This document shows, one piece after another, positions 54,114 through 64,000 of a stretch of 64,000 bases of DNA (position 1 is the first letter of the stretch; each line of letters begins with the position of its first letter). The position numbers were made by a program, and so were the translations under genes. The DNA comes from Sipunculus nudus (Eukaryota; Annelida; Sipuncula; Golfingiida; Sipunculidae): positions 54,749,058 through 54,813,057 of the forward strand of contig CM049310.1 of the NCBI GenBank assembly GCA_026874595.1, written 5' to 3'. Below the pieces are notes generated by a model, which ran no database searches, had not been told where the DNA came from, and saw only the letters and a program-made list of their open reading frames with translations.

Positions 54114-57100
54114 GCATTTAAAAAATGGAGGCTGTTACCAATACCAAAAAAAAATGATAGACCTCTGTTGTTTCCTGTATCACTTGCTTGAGTCTACATG
54201 TTTCAGATCACAGTTTACTTCACTATTTTCTTCCTAACTCTCTTAGCGTTTACAGATGCAGTACAATTGATTGGCATGATGACCACATACAACATTGATT
54301 TTCTTCATCACAGCACTTGACTATGAACATTACTTACCGGTAGGGCTTATAATAGACTTGCGGCTAATAATAGATAATTTACAGTACTGTCCATAACCTG
54401 AAGCTAAAAATTGAGATTGGCAATCTCTCATTACAGTCTCCTAGGACTGAGATATACATCAGACAGCTGTACTGCTCTTTGTTGTAACTGGCTTAACTAC
54501 TGTGGAAATGGTTAATTTGGCATGTCAGAATTTTTGCGTTTTCATTATACAGCATTGACACAGTTCAAATTTTTACGCTTATCAGTATAAAAAGGTTAAT
54601 CTTTTGATGTCTAACTATTAAAATATTTAAACGATTACATAAAAAAAACAGGTTTGTAGCGCAACCAACATTCAATCTAACAATCTCTGGATGACTGGGT
54701 GCATGCTACGGGTGACTGAGTATTGTGACTGCAAGGCGTAAACAATACGTAATTAAATAGGATTAAACCGTTTGATGATGGAATGGTACTGCTTCCAGCC
54801 ACTTTATTTGACATCTGAGTAAGTTGTAGATTTGATTACTAATAAGAAGCAGCCCATTATATGTGAACAATAAACAGAGCTGATAACAATCGCGGCTGAC
54901 TCTCAATTATACTTCAAAGTCATTGGGAGAGGGAGGATTTATAATGGTCTTCAAAGGCTACTTGTTATACAGTTGCTGCTGCAAATCACTATAAATCGAA
55001 GAGATCCAGCTGAGATATCACTTGCTGTGAAATCCTATTACAAGCAACATGACTGCTTTGACACCGTGATTGAAGAAGCCTCAACTCAGCCAACCCACAC
55101 GGAGGGATTACCAGGCCCATGCACATGACTGTGTACATACATTTGTTGTACATTTATATACATTTTGTATATTTATTTATTTGGTGTATAAAACATATAA
55201 AACAGTGTTGTTCAGTTTCTCACTACTCAATCAAACATTATCAATCTATATGACACGCGATCATCTTTTCAAATCGCAATTGCTCTTTGCTTGTGGCAAA
55301 AAAATAAACTACACGGACATGTGTAAAAGCTAAAAGGGTGAAAATTAAAAGCCTGCTGTCAAAACCACTTTCACGGTATTACTATACTTTTTCCTGCTGT
55401 CCATATAAATACCTTCTAATTACCATTTTTTCCTGTGCATGCTGTGACAGCATATTCAACCTGTCATATTTGTCATTATTTTGTCATTATACTGACTGTT
55501 GATTACTGAGTATGAGAATTTATATGGAGTATGAGAAGTCTCATATCGATATCTTTGATGTGCTGGCATTTCCATGAAATGAAAATAACCAGCTCACATT
55601 TAAATCTGACAGATAGCAAGCACCTGTGTCTTTGATTAGTATATCCCATAGCATGTGCAGAGGTGACAGGAACAAACTAATCCCTACATTCATGGATAAA
55701 AAAAAACACCAAACAAAATAACTTCCCAAAATGTATCCTATCATAGTAAGTCATATTAGCCATATTCAAATATTGACCTGTTTACATAAACATGTCATAG
55801 CAGACTTGTGGTAGTGCTCAGTAGGAAACTTAATAATTAACTTCAATCATTAACATGACTTAGTAGGAGATGCCCTGAAGTACCTCCATGCTTGAATATA
55901 GCAATGATTTAACTTTATTCGTTTTATTGCACAAGGTTGCATGTATGACCACTGGTGAAATGGATTTTTGGGGTTTTCATGTATGATAAATGTACAGGAT
56001 AAAACTCAGATGTGAGAAGCAAGAGTTAACATATGATGATCTAAATCTTTTAATGTTATTTTTTTTTCTCAATATCAATACTGATTTTTCTCAACATCAG
56101 TATTATAGAAACTTGAAACATCACTGACACTGCAGTGCAAAAATACTTTGAAAAGATAAATAATGTCATATATTCCTCTCCCTTCCAGTGGTTCTCCTTA
56201 CATTGCCATTTTGCCTGATTCAGACAACATAAACAACCGAGCACTGTGGCAGTTTTGTACCCTGGGAACCTCTGGGAATATTGTATAGCTACTTATACTC
56301 TTACCATTAAAATTTACTTAGATTATTGCAGGAAGTAACTTTGGCTCATGGACACCTCGGTACTGTAAATAATAGATCTTTTAACCTAATACTGAGTCTG
56401 TATATTGCCTCTGTTATGCCAGAATTTACAGTGTCACTGAGCAGTGAGCATTCAAACCTTATAACAGTGTCATCTGACCTCACTAAGTAGACCCTTGCAG
56501 CCATAACCTGCCTGCTATGTCCACCTAAGATTACGGTGAATATCGTAAATCTCACCACAGTCTGCAGACCAGTAGTTTCACTTCACTACAGAACCATGAA
56601 AGACCATGATATTGCAGGATTTCCAGCCCGAACTGGTTACAAGATGAATGTTAAATCATCATCAATAAAACACACTTCAGTTGTGTCAAACATAAAGCTA
56701 TCATTATCATATTGGTATCTACCTGTGGATTGCTTTTGAGCTTCTTTTGGACATTTATTGATTTGATAGTCTGAAACATGTTGTCTTATGATGAATACAG
56801 TTTCAACTCTGATTTATTCTATAACTATGCCTCAGTTTGGTCGTATACATGGGCCCATGGATGAAAATCCACCAGTGTGTTAGTTTTCCACTGAACCGAT
56901 GCATTTTATCACTGTACTAAAATTGTGAGGTTAGACATCAGACACAATGTAGAATCCATTGTTATACTATCAGGTAGCCTATACTAGTCATAGACACCAT
57001 GCTTTGACTTTGGTATGTGCCTTTTTTTTCTGTGAAATTTTTTATAACATTTAGCAAGGTTAAATTAGAAATCTACATTTCATATACAAATACCTCTTTG

Positions 57101-57400
57101 TATTTTCAAAGAATCATACACATATTTACTCCTCATAAACACTAGTAATTCCAAGTAACACTTGGAACAGTAGAAATATGTGCATGCATACATGAAATAT
57201 TTCAATTATTAGACAGTGGTAATACTGATAAATCATAAGCAAATGTTTTTTGGCTGAGATTTTATAACATATTTTTAGAATGTTATAAAGGTACAATTGT
57301 GTGAGTACATTTATAGGTACGGTATTATCAAGTACATTCATCAGTTGAATACTCAAATACATTCAGTATAATATCAAAGTACATAAACCAGTGTAATACT
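54114..57400. other. SCAI intron 2, nothing recognised
   Basis: AT-rich intron sequence. No third SCAI exon found; short ORFs have no family resemblance. Confidence 0.35.
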
Positions 57401-57499
57401 AAACTGCAGTCTCAGTATAGTAAATAAGTATAGTTGTCAGTTATACTCCAGGACAGTCATAAGTTTAATAAACCGGTAGGTTTGTCGGGTATAATAATC

Positions 57500-57745
57500 A
57501 AGCAAAGCCTTCAATTTAATAATCTAGTACAGTTGTCAATATGATACTCAAGCACAGAAAGTTCTTCAGTATGATACTCAAGTACTGAACATCCTAGTAT
57601 TCAAGTACAGAATATCAGTATTGTACACTAGTACAGAAACTTAGTCTAGTACTCAAGTACAATACTTCAGTCTAGTACTCAAGTACAGATCATCAGTCTA
57701 GTACTCAAGTACAGAACATCAGTCTAGTACTCAAGTATGGCTATT
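57500..57745 (+). repeat. Minisatellite, 26-bp period at its core
   Basis: TCTAGTACTCAAGTACAGA recurs at 57671, 57697 and 57723, exactly 26 bp apart, with looser units (actcaagtac, atactcaagcac) back to about 57500 and AGTACA/AGTATA-rich sequence before that. Confidence 0.85.
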
Positions 57746-58859
57746 TGTAAATTTCTCAAATAGCGCCATCAAGTCAGTGTTCAGGTACATTCATCAGTAC
57801 AGTATACTTAGGTATTTATCAGTAGAATACTTAAGTATAGTGATCAGGACAACCCACGCATACATTTACCAGTTCAAAGCCACAATACAGTACTCAACTA
57901 CAATTAACAATTCATATACCTATGCCTTGCTTAGTCACATTTTGACAAATACACCCATCAGGCTAGCACTGCCCTTGGCCACATTCTTAGCACATGCAAT
58001 AAGCATATAGACTGTGTTGCATCATATTTTACATTGTATATAAACGTTTTCTCTGTGAGAGCTTTCTGAGGAGATCAAAAATGGGAAAGACATTTCTTAA
58101 CCTTATCTCAAAGGAGCAAGGTTGTATGTAGACCACAGTCTGGCAGCCAAGCAGATAATCTTTGGGTCCTGCTGGTAGTGTGCTGTGGGAGGTAGCCATT
58201 GCAGGGCCGGATATCGTAGATTTAACTGACACTAGGCTTCCATGAAGACATGCAGAATCTAAGAGACTATCTTAACTTTTTGACATTTAGGAGGCTCTGT
58301 CTGAGCAGGTTATGTGGGGGAGGGAGGGGGTAGTCATCAGACCGCTGGAGATGTTTGGTGCATGTGGGCTTGTTTCTTTGTCCTTGGAGAAAACTAGTGG
58401 ACATTCCCTTTGTCCAGACTCGGTTCAGCGGCATTTGTTTGATGTATGACTGCTGATACCAGTTTGAAAGGATTACGCGGTTGTTTGTAAAGAAACATCA
58501 ATGGATAACATACAAAGGACACCATGCATCTTGTTGGTCATGTTCTAAATGTGGGGGAAATGATCTAATGAATGTAATTAATCCCAGGTGACCTACTTTT
58601 TTGCATTGGTGTTTAAAGGTGTTGTTTTGTATGCTGATTTATGGTTTTGAAGCAAGGTCATGTTTTGTGAATGAAATGAGTAAATCAAGTCCCTTGTCCC
58701 TTTGTCAGGTCTTGTGTTAAAGTGTGATAGCTTCCACCCACACATGCCTAACAAAAATGGACATCCACCGAGAAGAAATATTTATTTCCAAATGATGACT
58801 AAACTGTTGTCTTTTGTTATTACTGCTTTATCTTTCATTCACTGGCATTCTCGAACTGT

Positions 58860-59270
58860 ACCCCTGTCCCCTCTCTCTTTCTCCCTTTTTCCTTCATTCT
58901 GTCTCTTGCTCTCTCTTTATCCCTTACTCTTTCTCTCTCCTTTTCTCTTTCTTTATTTCTATGGCTGTCTCACTCTCTTTTTTCTTACTTTCCTTTTCTG
59001 TAACATTCTTTCTCCACTCCTTTCCTTGTTCGTCATCTTGTTCCTTTTCATCTTTCCACTTCTTTCTCTCATTCATGTTTCTCTCTCACCAATTTTCTTC
59101 TCTTATGCAATTATCTTTCTTCTCTTCTGTCTCATCTTCTCATCTTACATTATGTTTATTTTCTTTTGTATACATCTCTCCTCTTATCCCTGCTATATCC
59201 TCCCTTTACTTCTTTTCTTTTTATTTGTTATTTTTATTTTTTTTTATGTTTTTCTCTCTCTTCTCTCATG
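58860..59270. repeat. Second CT-rich polypyrimidine tract
   Basis: About 410 bases of C/T-rich sequence in SCAI intron 2. The long ORFs across it (up to 287 residues) are compositional artefacts. Confidence 0.9.
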
Positions 59271-59438
59271 TTCACTGGCAGGTCTATACACACAAATGCA
59301 CATGCATACATCATTACCAGAGAATTACATCACTCTCAGTGAACCCCATTCCAGACCACTGTTATTTGTCATTTATTCATTATATTCTAGCCTTAGGGAA
59401 ATAGGAGAGCTAGTATCACAGTTTGGACCATTAGTAAC

Positions 59439-59613
59439 CAGGGTTGTAAAGTTTTTCCCAGTGCGGTATTTACCAGCTGGTAAATACCGATATTTACCGC
59501 CTTTGGAAAAACCTCTCAAAATGGGAAAATGGGAAAAACTGGGAAAACTGCTAATAATCTTATAAAAAGAGAGACCAACAGATATCTGACTGAATTAAAA
59601 GGAAATTTTATCT

Positions 59614-59644
<31 letters not shown>

Positions 59645-60167
59645 TTAAACAAACATACTCAAATCACAAAACCAAGATATGAAAATTTATATTGTTATCC
59701 TTAAAAACAGCTTGTTTGTATGTATATACATACTGATAGGTAAACAGATAATCAGATATATCAGTTACACTGAAAAAAAAAAACAAGAATCTATGGCAGA
59801 CAGGCAGTAATATTAACTTATATATAGAGAAGAACCATGAAACCTGGTATCCTTTTGGGCACAGTAGCATAAAAATGGGGTGCGTGGTTTCCTACCTGTA
59901 TGCACAGAAACCTGCATTATGCTGGACAGGGTTTTTCCGAAGTGATGCCACAATGTGTGGTTGGTTTCTTCTCAGCCTAGCTATCTAGTTGTATGAGCCC
60001 TACATGACTAGCATGGCTTCTTCACACTTCTGTACCCCCAAGATTAACTCGGCCTTGATTAGGTTAACATGCTTGATTACTTTTGTCAGCTCACCTACTA
60101 AAGTTTATGTATTACTTAATTGGTAATTAAGTAATAGTAATGCACTAGTATGAGTTGTGGAAATATT

Positions 60168-60216
<49 letters not shown>

Positions 60217-60426
60217 AACACACACACACATTATATAATTTCAACATGCAACATTAAACAGAATTAATTAACTATACATCATTATATACTCTCATAAATT
60301 TTGATCAGACATTTTCCCCAGTAATTCCCGTTACTAACCAGTTTTCCCCAGTTATTCCCAATTAATCCCGGGTTTTTCCCACTGTCCGGGAAAAACTAGT
60401 TTTTCCCGGGAAAAATAACAACCCTG
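59439..60426. mobile_element. hAT-type non-autonomous element with perfect 8-bp target duplication
   Basis: The left end CAGGGTTGTAAAGTTTTTCCC and inverted right end CAGGGTTGTTATTTTTCCC match closely. TTAGTAAC is duplicated exactly at 59431-59438 and 60427-60434: an 8-bp duplication with CAGGG termini is the hAT signature. Copies of (T)TTTCCC(A/C) and its inverse crowd both subterminal regions (59450-59545, 60312-60412), likely transposase binding sites. The 988 bp contain CA and TA microsatellites (59612-59643, 60169-60230) and no transposase. Confidence 0.9.
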
Positions 60427-60434
60427 TTAGTAAC

Positions 60435-62840
60435 ATGCTACCATTTGTTTTTACAATTGTTGTAAACTGTTAGCTAGCTGGTAATGGTTACTTTGGAACA
60501 ATGAAGCTGTAACGTCTGACTGCCTGAGGGCTGACTTGTGACATATTCCCCTCTGAATATGTGTGTATTGACTCAGATTCTTGTTGCAGGACCAACACCA
60601 TGTAATTTTAGCCTTTATTATGTTAATGAAATATCATGTGTGACATTTAGGCAGCCATGTTAAAATTTGTGCTGCCAAGGACCCTGAGTTGTAGACTGCC
60701 AGTCCAATATTCCCCAGTAAATTCATGGCCCCAAGGGACTGGTTCATGAATTCTGGGAACAACCCAAATTGAAAGTCTCTTCCAGACCTGGTGTCTCATG
60801 GGGAGACCCTGGCTCTGCTGGTCCAATAACTCACATACAATTTTGGCATTTATTGGCCATTCTGTAACTTGGCTTTTTCACTTGTGCTTAAATGGAAAAC
60901 CTGTGGATTAGACAACCTGAGGTATTTAGCCCACAGCGGCCACTCATTCTATAAACCATCCATCTCCCATCAATTACAATTTTTCAATGATTCATGGTAA
61001 AAGGATATTTAGGTACTTTCCATCGTAGACAATTTTTCAATGCTTTATGGTAACAGGATATTTTGGATGCTTTACCTCATTTAGACTTTAGTTGCTTTAT
61101 GGTAACAAGATGTTTGGAACTTTACCTTGGATCAATGTTTATATATTACCAGTCTTTTGAATATCTATATCCTGTTCAGAAAAAAACTGTGTAGTATTGA
61201 AAACACATCATGTATATATATATACTCCTGCAAGAGTACATCTATCACTTGAAGGGAAATATTTAAAACTAGACATTTTTTATTTATGGTAGGTTTGATA
61301 TGTAACTGATGTATTTTTTTTCCAGTATGAAAGTTGGAGAAAATGTGTCATTGATCTGCAGAACTTACTATTCACAATATCAGTGTATTCACGATAGCTT
61401 TTAGAAACTTTCATTACCTGTCTCATATGGAAAAACATAACCTTTCACAAACTAAGGATGAACAGTTGTTTAAAAAAAATCTATAGAACTCTGTTGCTTC
61501 CTTGCAATGACAAGCTGACTATATAAACAGAATATGATAGAAACACTTTTCTGATAAAACTGTTTTCCAACTATTATGTGCTTGCATGTTTGTTTTAAAA
61601 CTGTAAGAGTATGCTACAGTATTGCATAAACATGTTGTTATTTTATCTGTTGATTATTGAGCCCTTAGCTACACAGCCTATTCTCAGCTATCTGCCATCA
61701 AGGTCTTTATACTCCCTCTCATGCCTCTGGGCACAGACTACAACAATAAAAGTCACGCATAATGAGTGGGTGTAATATTAACTCCTACGACACCGAGTGG
61801 CTTTTAGGAGACATTTTCAAGAGAAGTAAAGTGATTGCATGGAGTTTTATTACACATGTACTTTCCTGAAAATCAACCAGTCCAGCAAATTACTCCGTAT
61901 TTTGCTTTGTCTTGAATAAGTAGATACTATATCACAGATATTACCTATACAATTGTATTGTATTTGTAGATACTATATCCCAGATATAACAAATACTTTC
62001 TCTGGTATACATGTGGGGAAAAAAATTTTATTTTAATATTTTAACTCAAGAATCAATTTGCCCAGTATGTGTTCACATTAGTTGTCAGAATATTTAATTT
62101 CTTTTACTCTTTTTGGAGGTTATCATTGCTAAATTCAATAAAAATGTAAAAGTACATCTATAGGTATTAGGAATCAAGAGCTGCTTGAACATAGAAGAGG
62201 TTGTATTATGACTTGCAAGGAGTTGTAATAACTGTAAAATGATTGATACCCCGGCAGGTGTCCCAGTTAGACAGATGTTCATAAAGGCAGGTTTTACTGT
62301 TATTACTCAAGCTTTTCATTGTAAACATTGGGCTATGTATTGAATAAGTTCTTGGTTTTCAGAAAATCATATCTTATTTTAAGGAAAATGTAATAGAATA
62401 CATCTTGCATTATTGAAAAGAAAACATCTTATATTATTTCTTCTTCTGCTGTGTTCCTAATATTAAATTATTGAACTGTTTCTCGAAAAAATCTCAACCT
62501 ATTTTTGTCATTTGAAATATTGGTATTGGAAACACACATATTTGATTTACAGTTAATACACTGATCCTTTGCCATGAGTTACTTTAAGAAATACATTAGT
62601 TATAAGTATTCCCCAAGTGATTGTAGTGGGTCCTCATCTTGTTACAAATGCATAATATGGTTATATAATTAAAAAATATAATATGAATAGGAAAATACTG
62701 TGGTTAGCTTTATGTTTACAAGGGTTTCAAAGTCCAGATCTTCAGGAATGGGAAATTATCTCAAAAATGAAACCTTCATGATAAAGACAGAGAACAGTGA
62801 AGACCCCCTAATACCCTCTCTGGCATCCCATGTATGGTAA
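60435..62840. other. SCAI intron 2, nothing recognised
   Basis: AT-rich. A related phrase atggtaa(a/c)(a/g)(g/a)gata occurs three times near 60996, 61048 and 61099 but I see no clear unit. No exon. Confidence 0.35.
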
Positions 62841-62845
62841 AGTAC

Positions 62846-63037
62846 CAGGGGCGGATCCAGGATTTAGGAAAAGGGGGGGTTCAACCCAGGAGGACTCATA
62901 ATTAAAATACCTAGAAAAGGTCCCCAGGTCTTGAAAAGGGAGGGGTCAAGGCCATAACATTTGGTCTGAAAACCTTGAAAAAAGGTTGCGGCGACAGAAA
63001 AGGGGGGGTCTGGACCCCTCCCCTGGATCCACTTCTG
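62846..63037. mobile_element. Small MITE, CAGGGGCGGATCC termini, 5-bp flanks AGTAC
   Basis: The left end CAGGGGCGGATCCAGG and inverted right end CAGAAGTGGATCCAGG agree at 12 of 16 positions. AGTAC flanks both sides (62841-62845, 63038-63042). 192 bp, no ORF. Related to 50668-50807, with the same duplication length. Confidence 0.8.
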
Positions 63038-64000
63038 AGTACATTATCAACACATTAAGTGTCAAAAGTTGAAAGACCTAGGTTGCTATATTATTATTAT
63101 GTAATAACATATCTTTTATGTTGCCTGTAAATCCGAGATTGTTATTTAAATGTAATAGTCTAATAGGTTTTACGTAATATCTGTTAATAACAAATGTCCT
63201 GTCCTTGTCAAGCTCATGAATAAATAAATTATGTTTTAATGTATTCTGTATAGATTTCATGATTCTGAGAATTCAAAATGCAAATCTCACACTGAAAGTG
63301 AAATAAAATTGGGAAAATTATGGAGCTAACCACATTATTTCTGGCACATTTTCATTGTTTATGTTACAGCTGTCAGACTTGTGTCCTTGACCCTGGGTGT
63401 CAGATGTCATGCAGAAAGCAGACTGTCATCTCCTTCTTGTATTAATAATCAAAATAAAAGTGAGAATGTCACAAAATCCATGTCTGCAGGTATAAGAGCA
63501 ACGTCATTTTACATGATCTATCAAATCTTAGAGTTGGGCCATATTCAATAAATTTTCTCCCTTTCTAGGCGGCAGTTATTTATGCTGAATGTACGGCTGA
63601 TTTAACGTTCCTAGAAATGCATCCAAGCACCTGCTTACAGGAAACTCGGGAAATACCACAGTCATCACAGATATCCCTATAAAGTACACATTTATGCCTG
63701 AAAAGCTTTGGTAACTGATCTCAAGTGGCAAATTTGTAGTGGCCAATAATGGCACTAGCAGATGCATCAACAGATAACGGAGCTGGCTGAGACAGCTAGC
63801 ATACATCTGTTTGGTCATATACTTGTGAAATATTTGTCATGTTCAGTAGCAATAATATTTGAGTTAGATATCTTCACAAATACATCATAACATGGGGATT
63901 TTTTTAGAAAGGACACCTAAATCTTAGGTCTCTTTCTAAATAGACATGTAGATACAGAAGGGACACCAAATATCTTTAACTGTAGGTCTCTGTATAAATA

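Noticed and set aside
58702-59565. ORFs of 287 and 196 residues with apparent membrane helices
   Set aside because: Composition artefact of the second CT-rich tract; the C-terminal part reads into the hAT-type element.
53156-64000. Search for a third SCAI coding exon (expected to resemble the region after KFQQQHR in human SCAI)
   Set aside because: No segment with the expected residues and splice sites was found by eye. A computed tblastn would be decisive.

Overview
This is animal nuclear DNA: AT-rich, with long introns bounded by GT/AG splice sites, little coding sequence, many microsatellites and many small non-autonomous transposons. The repeat types (tRNA-derived SINEs, long elements with internal tandem repeats, modules rich in AGGTCA) resemble those common in molluscs. 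A mollusc, perhaps a bivalve or gastropod, is my best guess; the phylum is inferred, not proven.

Three conserved protein-coding genes are recognisable. (1) The last five coding exons of a RABGAP1/RABGAP1L-type Rab GTPase-activating protein lie on the + strand at 10189-21116. They encode the C-terminal coiled coil; the PTB and TBC domains must lie upstream, outside the window or in exons I could not find. (2) A complete single-exon RNF26-type E3 ubiquitin ligase lies on the - strand at 40079-41485. It has a hydrophobic membrane half, an acidic linker and a C-terminal RING. (3) The first two coding exons of SCAI, a nuclear co-repressor, lie on the + strand at 43708-43877 and 53060-53155, and the gene continues past the right edge. 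RNF26 and SCAI are divergent and share an interval of about 2.2 kb. That interval also holds an unrecognised 58-codon ORF (42198-42374) with coding-like composition, and a 23-codon upstream ORF that ends two bases before the SCAI start codon. RABGAP1 and SCAI are also near neighbours on human 9q33, so the pairing looks like old conserved linkage.

Layout: 1-10188, presumed RABGAP1 intron with repeats; 10189-21116, RABGAP1 3' exons, with a 3.6-3.8 kb repeat element in the first intron and a 34-bp minisatellite running into a splice acceptor; 21117-about 24000, probable 3' UTR; about 24000-39600, intergenic and repeat-rich; 39617-41485, RNF26; 41486-43707, shared upstream region; 43708-64000, SCAI exons 1-2 and their long introns.

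The accessory content is mobile DNA. For many elements the ends can be read directly: a hAT-type element with a perfect 8-bp target duplication, a Harbinger-type MITE with a TAA duplication, a TTAA-flanked element, three elements flanked by TA, a two-copy family with 5-bp duplications, a tRNA-derived SINE family (three copies), and several long tandem-repeat elements that resemble non-autonomous Helitron/Helentron derivatives. I found no CRISPR array, operon, phage, viral gene, toxin gene or tRNA gene. The least explained items are the long elements with a regularly spaced 12-bp palindrome and the small ORF between RNF26 and SCAI.
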